Source: Botryosphaeria dothidea
Lineage: Eukaryota > Ascomycota > Dothideomycetes > Botryosphaeriales > Botryosphaeriaceae
Length of the DNA: 64,000 nt
Direction of reading: 5' to 3'
Assembly: GCA_011503125.2 (NCBI GenBank)
Contig: WWBZ02000002.1
Span: 1,736,001 to 1,800,000 of the forward strand
In this document: in pieces, positions 11,997 to 23,466 of the stretch
How the letters are laid out: each line of letters begins with the position of its first letter
How positions within the stretch are numbered: the stretch's first letter is position 1
The notes under the pieces: model-generated
Seen by the model: the letters and a program-made list of their open reading frames with translations, nothing else
The model's database searches: none
Told to the model about the DNA's origin: nothing
Made by a program: the position numbers and the translations under genes

Positions 11997-14900
11997 CCAC
12001 ACGGGTCAAGCTGCCAGGCCGGCGGCGGTTCATTGGTCGTGTCAATCTAGCTGTTTGGTCTCGCACAAGGCGCGCAAAGGAGGTTCGGATCGGAGGCGCC
12101 GCGGCGTGCTAACCGCAAGCAAAGGTTTACGGCCGCCTCGGCGGGCTAATCAAATTTACCGAGACGCGAGATTGGCCGTCGAAGATTGTGCGACATTTAT
12201 CACATGGACGCCGCAAGTTGAGCAACCCACGGTCTGCCCCAGCATTAAATTAGGTAGTTTTCATTCGGCTTGTTTTTGTGTTTTGTTTCGAGAGATATCC
12301 TTTACGACGCCATGACATATGACGCTGTAGATGCGATGATACCTATCCCTTGTTGGCCACTCTCGCCGTCCAATCGTTACATCATCAACTTCTCAGCAAT
12401 CGTAGCAGCTTCCACCGCAAGCAGAAAGACCAGCACACCGCCGCGCAGAACAGCATCAGCGACGAAAAAAAACAAGCCAGGACAGCATCTTTTCGGCCCC
12501 CGCATAAGGCAAGCATTTCGTGTGTGCGCGAGTGAAATAGATTTTCTTTGCTATTTTTGTTTTTACGTTTCCCTTTTTCCATCGTACCGATTTCAGTCGG
12601 CTTAGCTGGGAGGGCGGATGGCTGTTTTCTTGGACTATTTTTATCTTGGACGCTATCTTGGCACGATTCGCCCATGGCGCGCGTGCGGTTGTTTGCTTTG
12701 CACATGTGGTTTATCTTTTTTCTCTCTCTTCTTTCTTGTCCATTCGCGCTGTAGATATCACAAGGGTGGGAGAAAGGGTCAAGGGCTTCTTTTTTCCTTT
12801 TCTTTCCTCTCAGGGAAAGGGATGGTGATGTGTCATTTTATTTTCCCTTGGTCTTACACGCACACGAACCTGACTACCTTTTGGGCGGCATATAGTGGAG
12901 TCAAAAGTATAGACGGCGGAATCCAATTCTCTTTTTTTTTTTGTTTAGGGAAACATTTGCATTCCATCTGTCTCTTAGGATTCAGTGCAAATTCAATCGA
13001 CATGCGCGTCACTGACACGATGAGAGGGTTCATCCTCGACCATGTGAGACGGTTAGTGTGTTGTTGAGAAGTGTTTCTGGAGGCAGTCTGCGGTTTCAAA
13101 AAACAAGCTTGGCTTCTTGACTGTGTGACTACCGCTTTCAGTATCAAGGCCATAGTGCGCTGAGATCTGAAGAATTATCATCGTCAGGGGGAGCAATCGG
13201 ACGATGTGAAACGCTTCCGAAGTTGCCGCGGAGCAACTGGATCACCGATTGGCCATGGAGGCATAATGAGAAGCAGCAAGTGGAGGGAGCGGGAAGCGCT
13301 CCAAGCTCTGGCCTGCTGTTGGCAGCGTGCGCTTTTGTTACGATGAAACAAAAGGCGTGATGAAGGCGAGCAGACACAGACAACGGCGGCGGCGGCCGGG
13401 GTGCGGCTCGCGACGACGGACGGCAGCGGAGATTCTGGACGCAATACAACAGTGGGGGGCCCAGAATGAGGCGGAGCAGGCGGCATGCGATTGGCTGGGG
13501 GCGTGCAGATTCATGATGCGTACGAAACGCACAAGAACAGGTTCGTTAGGGAAGAAGCAATGGGATTTTCTGCTCCTTGCCGCGGCTGCCATTATTGATC
13601 TACACGGTTAGGGTCGGCGTTCCTCGACGAAGTTTCTGGCATGTCCTTCGGGCCTTTTCTCTGCGTCTTTCCTCAGGAAGACTGGTGGATGGGTGGGTAT
13701 GTGAGGTACGCTGGCCGCGAGGCTACAAAGGACGCGGATTGGACACGAGGCACGGCGCCGGGGCTTGCTCCTCGTGCGCATGGCGGTTTTGCCGAGTCGA
13801 GTAGCAAATTACCGGCCGGTGGATTCTGTTTTTGATCTTTTCTTTGCTGCTGCGGCGATTGGCGTGTTGGATGCGGCCGGCACCGATGTTGCCCCGGAGG
13901 TGTCTCCGTTGGAGGTTGTGCAGACGACAACGTGTGCCAGGAACGGCTCTGAGTCTTGTTTTGGCTACGTCCATCTTCAAGATGGCGAGGACTGGCCGTT
14001 TTATTTTAACGTCTTCCGAAACCATCTTTTGGCTTTTGGGGATAGAACTCCTGTCCTGAGTTAGAGTCTGGTCAACATAGCGGAGCAGATGTATGTATGT
14101 ATGTGTGTATGTGTGTGTGTGTGTGTACACACAATAGCACAGCACAGGGGACGAGCAGTCTCGGCGACGCCGCTCGGGCACAGAGAGATCTGGAAAGAAA
14201 GAAAAATCTGCCAAGATTTCATATCGGAACCGGTGGTATTCCTCACTCCGTCTGAAACTGCCACCAGGTGTGTCCAGCATGGTGGTAGGGGAGGCTGAAG
14301 GTCATTGAAGTTGTTGCCGAGGCTGTCCGGTCCCGTAGCCGAAGGTTCGCGTGAACATACTACGGCGGGGAGAAGCATGTGGAAGACACTGTTCTCCCCG
14401 AATACGGTCTGGGTTCGGGCTATGGAAGTGATGTGCCCTGTCCAGAGCAATTCTCCAAAGCTGGCCTGAGAAGAGACTCGACGTTCTTGGTGGACAGCAG
14501 CGTCGCCGCCATGCCCGAAGCTTGCTTTTCTACGAGCATGCGATCTTCGTGGGAAGTGATCCGAGGCTACCTCTTCGCCAGCAGACAAACACTTCGCTTC
14601 GCCCTATAGCACGGCCGAGACTACCGTGAAGGGAAATTCCAAGTGAAAATATCCTATGCAGATGCGATCCATGAGCGTTTCCCTTGTCGAAATCGGCAAG
14701 GTAACTTCGACAGCCTGAATTCTTGTCTATCGTCCACCAAAGTCCCTACTTGCCAACGAGTTCATCCTGATGTTCATGAGCACGCACAATAGAGTCTCAA
14801 CCGTGAAATTTTTCAAAGCCCAAGGGCAAAGAAAATTTGTAACTGTTGTCCAAGATTCGTTCCTGCTTTAACGAATATTAAGCTCATACCCTCAGGTCCA

Positions 14901-16164
14901 GCTGAAGAACGTCAATAACAATGCTAGTTTATTGCCAGTTTCGGCCAATTAGCTTGAGAGCTAGCGCATAACAAACGTGATACACCATCCTCCTACTCTC
15001 TTTCTACGACCCCAGGCTTCTATAGCTCTTTGCTCGGATCCAACATAAACATGGGAGAAGAGCAATGGGAGAAGAGCATGGGGAAATATGTGCTATTTTT
15101 GCCAGTTTGTGCAATGACGTGATCAATTGGAGAAACGATATGTAATAGCAGAAATGACCATGGTTATTCTTGACCAGGTTTTCCCAAAGCGGCGATCCCC
15201 ATCTTCAAGCCGAATGACGCACCAGCAGGCTCATCAAGCTCGTACCAGCATTATGCACACCACTACTCAGGAACCCAACAAACACCTCCTAATTTCCCCA
15301 TCCCTCGTCCCTCAGGAGTGCTAGTACACACGAGCCTCACCAAAAAGAAAATCACAACAACACCGTCCGAGCTATCTCCGAAGGATCCCTCCCGATCCAG
15401 AACACTGACACCTATCTCTCCTGCGCCTGGATCAGCCAGCCAAATCTCGATCCCATAAAATCGACGTCATCCGTCTCCATAATCAAGGGCTACTAGAACG
15501 TCCCCTCCCCTGCCCATCACGGGCAATGTAGAAAGTCTGGCACTGATTAGCCACTAAGCGGCACGCTCCCGCCTACTGGCGGTGTATCCCCGAACTTTCT
15601 GGTCGAGCTTTCGCTCTTTCCGGGCCTAAGAAAGCTTCGACAAAAGCTTAGGCGAGAGGGTGGCCAATAGGTAAGGCGGCACAGGGATCTTCGGCATTGT
15701 GATCTGGACTCCGAGTCGGGTCGGGTGAAGGGATGAGCGCCTATTTGCCGAATCACCCTGGTCGGCAGCGGGATGGTGATGTGTGGAGGGACCAGGCCCT
15801 ACAAACCTGGAACGAGACACGTCGAGGAGTCTCGAGAAGAGGGAGAGGGAAACTTCGTGGTTGGCCGGTGAGGGCTCAACATGAGTCCCATCAGAACCGT
15901 CCACATCACGGCTATCCCGTCCCTTGCCCTTCAGGCCAGGTCTGAATCTCAGCTCGAAGAGTGAGGAAGTATGGGTGCAGACATTTGCACTGCATCACGA
16001 AGCCCTCGTTTCTTCATTTGTTAAATCCCAAAGCCAAGTATCCTCTACGGCCATGTTCATTCGGCCAAGCCGACGACACGAGGCCGTTCATCACATACGC
16101 ATCGCAAGATGTATTTCTGACAGTGGAAAGGGAGTCTTCGTTCCAGTACTTCTCTCCTCAGCTT
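11997..16164. other. 4.2-kb spacer with no confident gene
   Basis: Convergent space between the copper-fist and EMP65-family stop codons. The first kilobase is T-rich, as in a 3' UTR. A TG microsatellite lies at 14089-14132. A 14-base near-tandem duplication (ATGGGAGAAGAGCA) sits at about 15052-15078, and a 7-bp-arm inverted repeat (GCCTAAG/CTTAGGC) at 15624-15653. The 14.8-15.5 kb stretch is AT-richer than its neighbours. On the minus strand near 15546-15710 there may be the 3' end of a missed small gene (see findings). Confidence 0.45.
14089..14132. repeat. ATGT/TG microsatellite
   Basis: Three ATGT units followed by a (TG)n tract with one ATG interruption, ending in ACACAC. A simple intergenic repeat. 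Confidence 0.85.
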
Positions 16165-19120
16165 TCACCAAATCCGCTTAGCAACCATGCTATACCTACT
16201 CGTCCCCTCCAATTTCCCCGCGTCCTTCCCCTCGCCCTTTTCCTTCTCCCTCGCTCTACTCTCCCGCTCTCTCAAAGCCCTCAGACCATCAGCATCGTCC
16301 ACATAGATCCACCTCTTCTTGTCGTCCTCGACCTCGACGACGCCCCATCCGCCGACCCTCTTCCCGTCGGTCGTGGTGACCATTTTCTCCCGCTCCTTCA
16401 TGCCCTTGTACCGCGACCGCGCGAAGCCCAACAGGCACATGCCGAGCACGAGCTTGAACGCCAGCAGCACAAAGTACGCGACAAGGAAGACAACGATCAT
16501 GGTCGTGAAGGCGATGGCGTCGTCGAGCGACCACAGGTGCCAGCCTGACGTCGGCTGCGCACCCGCACCGAAGGACGAGCGCCCGAGCGCCCGGCGGAAA
16601 ATGTGGTCGATGTGCTGGAGCGCGGCGGTGGTGGCGGGCGAGCTGGATGTCGCTTGTGAGCCAGACTCGACCGAGAGGCTTGTGGCGGTAGAGGGGATGG
16701 GCATCGGCATATGGGTAGCAAGGAACATGTGATAGGTTTGGATGGTGGCGCGAATGAAGAGGCAAGCAAGGGGCAAGACTGGAAGGCCCAGACGTTTGGT
16801 GAGGTTTTGGTCGAAGAAGGCCTACGGGTATCAGCTAGCACTGCTAAGAAGCGCGCTGAAGAGAACTTACGTTGGAGTAGTAGTCTTTAGCCAGCACGTC
16901 CAGGAACCGCCCATACACTGCCGGCTTAGTGTTGTTGAATTTCGTGATATAGGCGTGCTTGAGCCAGTCAACGAGCATCTCGCTCCCGAGGACAAGCAAG
17001 AAAGGACCAAGGACCTGGCCCGTCCACTTAGGGAAGATTGTGAAACTCTTGGGAATAATGCTGGTGCTTCTGAACGGAGCACTCGTCCCATTTCCGCCCA
17101 AACCTCCACTGCTGGAGGATCCCGAGAGGTCACCGAGAATACTAAGACCGCCAACTTCCACAATGTTGCGGCACGCTATGATCATAAGCATAAGCCAGAG
17201 TTGGAATCTCTCTACCATGTCTGCGCATGTTAACTGGAAGAGGTTCTCTTTCTCGAATTTCTTGAATACGGTTCCCTTGATCTCAACGAATTGATTAGAC
17301 ATCAGAAGAGTAAGAAGAGCGTTCGAGTACGAGTTGACGGCGACGTTAAGCGTAATGACCTGGTAGAAAAGAGCGGTCGAGTGGATTGATGTGTAGGCGA
17401 GAGCAAGCAAGAACATCCAGAACGGGCGGATGACCTTGCTTCTTCCGTCGGCATTGCGGTCCAGGGTTTCTCGCGAGAGAAGGCATTCAAGGATATCTTG
17501 ACCGAGCGCAGAGAAGAGCCGGTCGCAAACCTCGAGCACATTGTAAATGACGTAAAGCTTGATTGCGGCTTGACCCCTGATATTATGGTATGTTTTGCTT
17601 GCATCAAAGCGCATCAGGACAAGGCAGGTAGAGATCACCAGCAAACCCTTCAGAATGTCCGCCTTGTGATTGGGCATAAGCGTCGACGGGACGGACTTCA
17701 GCCGGCGGTGACGGTAAATGGAAGACCTCGGAGGTCTGCGTGACGAAGGCGGCTCCATTATGACAGGGACGCTATTGCCACTAGAGATGCCCGAAGGGGG
17801 GTCTGAGGTCTGAGAAAACGACGATTTGCGAGGCGTAGCATCATGTTCTATAGAGCCGTTACCAGTAGCAATTTCCATAGCTCCACGCCTCCGTTGCCAA
17901 AGCCTGCCCAGACCCTGGTATATGAAGACTGCAATGTCGTGCACCTCTTTCCATGCGTTGGTCGCCCACCACTTGACGAGAATCCAGATGGCTTTTAGGA
18001 ATCGCAGAGGTAAGATGGTAAAGGTGTAGAGCCATGCATCAAGACAAGCAAGCGCGCCGAAGCCGAGAGACTGCTCCAGTTCAAAGGGGAGGATGAGGAA
18101 GTTCAGAAGACGTTCGAATTTTATCCGCGAGGATTCGTAAGGAAAATCACTGTTAACAGAACGATGAATGTAAAGCGGGGAAGGCTTTTCGGAGGAAAGC
18201 TCGAGCTGTAGGTAGGTGGGTATGGACAGCGGTGGTAGAGGGATGGTAGCCGGCATGGGAGAGGGCATAGGTGTTTCCTGTATGGCGGAGGGTTTGAGGC
18301 CGCCGTTGGACTCGCCTCTCTTATCGTCGAGATTCAAGGGAGTAGGTCGGGACTTTAGCTGGCTCTGATCCAACGACGGGGTAGTGCCTCGCGCGGATTG
18401 TTTCCGACGCATTACGGGAGTGGAAACGGTCCGCGACATGCTGGGCTTACTCCTGGAGTCCCGCGACGAGGATTTGGCATGGGTTGATTCCAGAAGAACG
18501 GCTGCATCCTTTGCTCGTGACGAGCTTCGTCTCCGATGGTCACCATTCTCCGAGGGCGAGATATACTGATCCGGAGACTTCGATTCGCCGGGGTGAACGG
18601 TGGAGGGGTTCTTCTCAATGATCACAGGAGCTTCATCCAGCTTGGGCATAGGGTCGACGAGGGCATCTACAGGACGCAGAGGCAGAGAGGTCGGAGACGA
18701 GGTGAGTTCGTGTATCTGGGCTGGCGACAGCTTCAAGATGCGCTCCCTCTCGGAGTCGCCGCGTGGCGAGCTGGGGGAGGTGACGCTGCTTTTCCGCCTC
18801 TTGTGCTCCGACCTGGCATCCGGGCCCGGCAGCCTGGTGTCACTGGCGCCGTCCAGCGACATGGAGCCCTGGCGATGTGTCCTTCCTCTCCTGTCGACGC
18901 CATTGATGTCCTGCTTCTTCTCGAGCGCGTGTGAAACGCCGTTCGACGCAGCCCCTTCGAGGGCAGTGGAAATGCCGAGACCAGGCGGAGCGCCGTCCTC
19001 GGCAGCAGAGAGGTCTGGAGGACTCGGAGAGAGGGCGGGAGTTGGGAGCCGGTGGGCGGTCTCGGGCGAGAGCGGAGGGAACGTCTCGGCGGCGCTTTCA
19101 GGATCCTGCAGGCCGTTCAT
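16165..19120 (-). CDS. EMP65: EMP65/TAPT1-family (DUF747) multipass membrane protein, 968 aa
   Basis: Exons are 19120-16871 and 16821-16165, joined over a 49-nt intron (GTAAGT...GTAG) at the codons DYYSN|AFFDQN. The first ~330 residues are Ser/Pro-rich and basic, apparently disordered. From about residue 340 the conserved family core begins (FERLLNFLILPFELEQS, then several hydrophobic segments, RFDASKTYHNIRGQAAIKLY, VLEVCDRLFSALGQDI, NAVNS-type and NQFVEIKGTVFKKFEKENL). At least six likely membrane segments are visible. The C-terminal exon adds two more and ends in a charged tail rich in Arg, Lys and Glu. Yeast Emp65 lies in the ER membrane and works with Slp1 in protection of nascent or unfolded proteins; human TAPT1 is linked to cilia. 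The gene shares a short divergent promoter with the RING gene. Confidence 0.88.
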
Positions 19121-19400
19121 AGCGCTGCAATGTCGAGGTCAGAGCGACCAGCATGCTTCGCCGCGCAGAGGGAGAACAAAGGGGAGGCGTAGCTGGCGCG
19201 TTGTGTGACGGCGGACTCGGACTCGGACCCTTGGTGGAGCTCGACAGGGCTGACGTCGCGTCAGACTCCCGAGCCGCCGACCACGACTCGTGCGAACCGC
19301 CGGCGGGGAGACGCGGCCAGAGCTGCCTGCAGCTCGCCGAAGCTCCCCTCGCTGCCACTCTTGCTTCCTCCATCTCCTTCCGCAGCCCTCACCCTCCACC
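19121..19400. promoter_or_regulatory. 280-bp bidirectional promoter
   Basis: The starts of the EMP65-family gene (-) and the RING gene (+) lie only 280 bp apart with no ORF between, so both promoters and leaders must share this interval. It is GC-rich, without an obvious TATA box. The role is inferred from gene arrangement. Confidence 0.6.
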
Positions 19401-20201
19401 ATGTCGGGATACGAAGGTACGTCCGTCCAACTCTTCCTCTGCCCTCCACCCGCAGGCCATCATGTCCACGCGCCAGCCAACATGCAGCGTTCGCTCGCGC
19501 ATCTGAACGTGCCCCGCCACAGCTCCCGCTCCCACATTTCGGGCTGTGAATTGTTCTTTCTGAAAAACACGTCTAATCCCTTCCAGTCGAGCACAATATC
19601 CCTGCCGAGGAATCAAAGTCCAATGAGCCCCGCCGCCGCCCTGACCTGTCCACCTTCTACAGCGCTCTCGAGCAGCTCGACACTTCCGACGCCGCCCATG
19701 CCCGCCACAACCGACATGCCCTGCCCACTCCAGCCGACGTCATCTCCCTCTTTTCCATGTTCCGCGATGCCCTCATAGTCATGTCTCCCGACAATGCCGA
19801 CGAATCCAACCCCGTGCTCGAACAAATCCAGGCCATGATAGAGAATCCACCCAAGGACATCAGCGGCGTCCCCGATAGCTTTCTGGACGAGCTGGAGCGC
19901 GTTCCGAAGAAAGACTTGAAGAAGGATGACGAATGTGCTATCTGCAGGGTGCCTTTTCTGGACGGTAAGACGGTGCGGCTTCGTGCACCGAGACTGGCGC
20001 TAAGTATCCAATCCAGACCCATACCCGCTCGTTGTGGAGCTGCCCTGCAATTCGACCCACAGATTCGACCTCGACTGTATAAGGCCATGGTTGAAGCTCA
20101 ACAGCACGTGTCCGCTGGACCGAAAGGACCTGCTTAAGAAAAAGACACCACCGCCTCCGCCCGACGGGGAAGAAGAGGAGTATGATGATATGTTCGGTTA
20201 A
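19401..20201 (+). CDS. Small RING-type zinc-finger protein, 192 aa
   Basis: Exons are 19401-19416, 19587-19964 and 20017-20201. The first coding exon is only 16 nt (MSGYE plus one base). Introns of 170 and 52 nt carry GTACGT/CCAG and GTAAGA/CCAG signals. A helical N-terminal part (LSTFYSALEQLDT, ISLFSMFRDALI) precedes the RING at about 122-172. The zinc ligands are CAIC, a lone Cys in ELPC, His in STHRF, Cys in DLDC, and CPLD, where the last ligand position is Asp instead of Cys. The second intron falls inside the RING between CRVPFLD and DPYPL. The C-terminus is a proline run and an acidic tail (EEEEYDDMFG). An E3 ubiquitin-ligase role is likely from the fold; the substrate is unknown. Confidence 0.85.
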
Positions 20202-20798
20202 GGAATATGAAATGGCTGCATGGTCCGGCGTTGGTGGCTCAAGAAAGTAATGAAGGAAGACTTCCATGAGGGTCAGAAACAGTGGCATCCATTTCCCAAT
20301 CGCAACTACGTTCGGGCCTTAACACAAATCGCACCCCAGGGTGTTACCACTGACCGTGGTCATTGCGTCTCGAAGACAATCCAATATGGAGCGATGGTGT
20401 AGTCAAATTGTCCCTTGGTTTTCCACAGTCGACGCTTGTAAGATCGCTGAGTGAAATCCTTTCGTTTCTCTCCGATGTGTCCGCAAACAATTTGATTGAG
20501 TTGGTGCCTGATATATTGGACATGGAGCGGCTTGCGGACGTTGGCTTCAGGCGATGGACGCCTGAGAAACAAGTTAACACTGTTGTGTGATGAGTTAAGC
20601 CATCTTTGCTTACGAGATATAAAAAAGCGGGATATTCGTTACCGATCAGTGTCCACCGCACGTGACAGGGCTGCGCCAGGGCCCCGCTGGGCACAGCAAC
20701 ACTTCAAATACGGCACCACTTCATTCTCATTGCAACCACCGACCAAACCCACTCGCTTGGCTCCCTCAACACTTGGAGGCACAAGCAATCTTGACATA
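20202..20798. other. Intergenic spacer; nothing seen
   Basis: Holds the RING gene 3' UTR and the promoter of the next + strand gene. No domain-bearing ORF, RNA gene or repeat recognised. Confidence 0.5.
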
Positions 20799-21455
20799 AT
20801 GGACGGCAAACCGAAAGCCCGAGGCGGCGGCAACTCCCTGCCGTTCGTCACCATACCACTGCCTGCCTTGCCCATGAAGAACACTGCAAGTGGATACCTG
20901 CCTGGAAGAGCGCCTATAAGCAACTCGTCGGCCACTCGCACTCTCCCCACCACTAAAGTTGGACGCCACCGTTACCTGGAACTGCAGCTCGAGCAGCTCC
21001 GTGCGGAAATCATAACGTACGCCAAATACGCGGATCAGATCGCCGGTGTCGTCGAGGGCTGTGGAAACACTGTCAGAACCTTTCCTCAAGGCACTAACCT
21101 TCCCTTTGTCCGCACTCTGCGCCAATATGTAAGAAAGCGTCTCTACTTGGTCTATCTCTCGTTGAAAGATGCTTATTAAGTAAAAGATCCTTAGGCTAAG
21201 CTCAGCATCACCATTACGCTTTGCGACGAAGACCCGGAGTTTCTGATGGGGAATATCATGCTCTGGCGCGAGGACCACAAGGACATCGATGCTAAGGACA
21301 TGCTGGACGCTGCTTGCTCGATCTGGAATCCGAAGAAGTACTGGGAATGGCCTTCACTTGCGAACGCCTTGTGGGATTTGGCTAAGAACCGTGACTTGCT
21401 CAAGACGCGTCCTGAAGGTCCGAAAACCGAGAAGTCGAAGGAGTTGGGTTCTTAG
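20799..21455 (+). CDS. Unknown protein, 196 aa
   Basis: I do not recognise the family. Exons are 20799-21128 and 21195-21455; the 66-nt intron runs from GTAAGA to TTAG and joins TLRQY to AKLSITITL in frame. Without splicing the first frame stops at 21179. The N-terminal 55 residues are basic and Pro/Ser-rich. A predicted helix follows (RYLELQLEQLRAEIITYAKY), and the second exon is a compact mixed region with many Trp and acidic residues (DEDPEFLMGNIMLWRED, WNPKKYWEWPSLANALWDL). No signal peptide or membrane segment. It looks like a real lineage-specific protein because both exon frames hold up and the junction is clean. Confidence 0.6.
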
Positions 21456-21995
21456 ATACTTTTACCGCATTGGATATGCATTATCCAACCTGCGGGGCTT
21501 ACGCGTGCCAAAACAAGCCCCAAGATGGTGCTTTAAATTGAGGGTAGTCTCTAGCCAGAACAGATGTAAACGTCTCAGCAGATCGCCACACGTTACACAT
21601 CGATTCGAAGGGAAGGTGCCGCTTTTCCACCTGTTTTGGTGCATCTCGTGAACCCCGAAAGCTACGAGCTTAACCAGTGAAGCCAAAAAGCGGTGGTTCT
21701 TTCTGATAGCCTGGCACTTGGTCCAACTTACCGTGCGAACGGATATCTTCACTTATGAACTGATCTGAATTTGGCTGATATACTTCCAGTAGCGCCCCAA
21801 TATAACAGTCCGCTTTTAGCCATGCTTTGCAATTTTATGACCTGAACGCCTGCGAGATCAAAGATAACCCGGAAACGCCTTGTCGCCCCTGAACTGGACT
21901 GTTCCCAAGGAAAGTCGCCCGAGGGACCCCATGTAATCTGCCCAAGCAATTTCAACTTCTCCATGTTCATACTTTCCACCAAGGGCAACGGTCTC
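21456..21995. other. Convergent 3' spacer; nothing seen
   Basis: Spacer between the stop codons of two small convergent genes. No coding signal or repeat recognised. Confidence 0.5.
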
Positions 21996-22491
21996 CTAGG
22001 CCTCGGTCTTCAGGACGTCCATGACTTCGGCAATCTCCTTGAGCACCTCGGATGCCATGGGCGGCGACTTTTCGCCTTGCTTCATGGAACTGCGCATGCT
22101 CCGACAGTAAGCCTGGTAGTCGTCGCGCAGCTGGAAAATGGTCTCGGAGCTGGTGCCAATCTCTTGCATGATGGTCATCTGCTCGAGGCGCGTTTGTGTC
22201 TGGAAGCGGAAAGTCAGCGACAATGGGCTGCGGTGGAGGATGGTCATCGGAGGTGAGAAGGAAGCATGACGGACGTACGCGGCTCCTCATGGCCTGGTGC
22301 ACGCGATCAATATCGTCGGCGGTGGGTGACTGGCCGCGGCTCTTGATTTCCTTCAGGTTCTGTTGAGCGGCGTCGAAGGAAGCTGCTGTGCGTTGCTTCT
22401 CGGCCTCGAGGGCTTTGACACGGTCGATTTTGTCGCGCACGTCGTAGATGACATCGAACATGGGATGCTGCTGGGGCGATTCGCCAGTCAT
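21996..22491 (-). CDS. Unknown helical/coiled-coil protein, 138 aa
   Basis: Family not recognised. Exons are 22491-22279 and 22199-21996; the 79-nt intron (GTACGT...TCCAG) sits after the MRSR codons at phase 0. The protein is almost wholly helical and charged: VIYDVRDKIDRVKALEAEKQ and FDAAQQNLKEIKSRG before the intron, then TRLEQMTIMQEIGTSSETIF and a helical C-terminus. A small adaptor or coiled-coil subunit is plausible, but no function can be assigned. The Met at 22491 opens the helical region; upstream in-frame Met codons back to 22713 would add a Pro/Thr-rich stretch that looks like untranslated leader. Confidence 0.6.
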
Positions 22492-23466
22492 GTTGGCGGG
22501 CGGGTGATGGTAAGTTGAGGAGTGGTTGGTGAGGGTCGGTGGTGGTGTTGAAGGATCCGAGTGGGCCGGGTCCAAAAGGAGCAGCGGCTTTGGAAGTATA
22601 TGAGCAGGACCAGCGGGCGTGACAGTGTTTGTTTTGCTCCTGCTCGAAGAGGGTTGCGGAGGCAATCGCGTTGGGGGAGTAGTGAGTTTCACACGCGCGC
22701 CGGGTGACGTCAACGAGCGAGGTCCGCCTGCATCAACTGCTCGCTCGCTCTCTTATTTGACTTCGATGCAGCGTCTCATAAGCCATCCTGTCGTTCGCGA
22801 ACTGAACAGGTGGCCCTTTCCGGGCTTCCGACGTGTGCCCACCACGAGGCCCCCGGCACTCTGCCTGTTACACAAGGATCCGCCCCTCCCCACAAATTCA
22901 GGGTGTTCTATAATCGGAAGCTCATGCGCCCTCGCCCAGTACCAGCGAAGAAGTATAAACTCATGACGATTCGAACTGTTCGTCTGCACGCAAGAGCATT
23001 GTGTTCCTCGCGACTACTCTATCATCGACTGCCCGCAGCACATCCAATCTAACCGTTGCCCCGATTTGGCCTAACCGTCGGCTGCGATGCCCGCTGTACA
23101 GGTGATTTCGGGGAATTTATACTACAACCCCACATCACCATTGTTCGAATTGCACAACTAAGGTCGTCGCCGCAGGCATTCGCTCCTTCTTTCCAGGGTT
23201 CCAAAATGCAATACCCTGTCTCGAAGCAGACGGCTCTGAGTCGCCATTGTTTCAATGCCTGAGCTTCTAACCACCGAGATGATCATGATCTTCGAGCCGT
23301 TCCGAGTTGATGAATTAAGGATGCAACAGAGGGGTTCTGCACCAAACGTTTTCTGATTTTGACCCTGAAAATATGGCTCAACTTTGTGTTTTGCAGTAGC
23401 CTGAGCAAATGGCCTTGTGCACGACCTATAGCACGCTTGTACATGTATGTACGATCGAGCGCATTC
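22492..23466. other. Intergenic spacer; nothing seen
   Basis: Promoter of the 138-aa gene on the minus strand and the 3' flank of the sulfurase-like gene. No domain-bearing ORF or RNA gene recognised. Confidence 0.5.
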
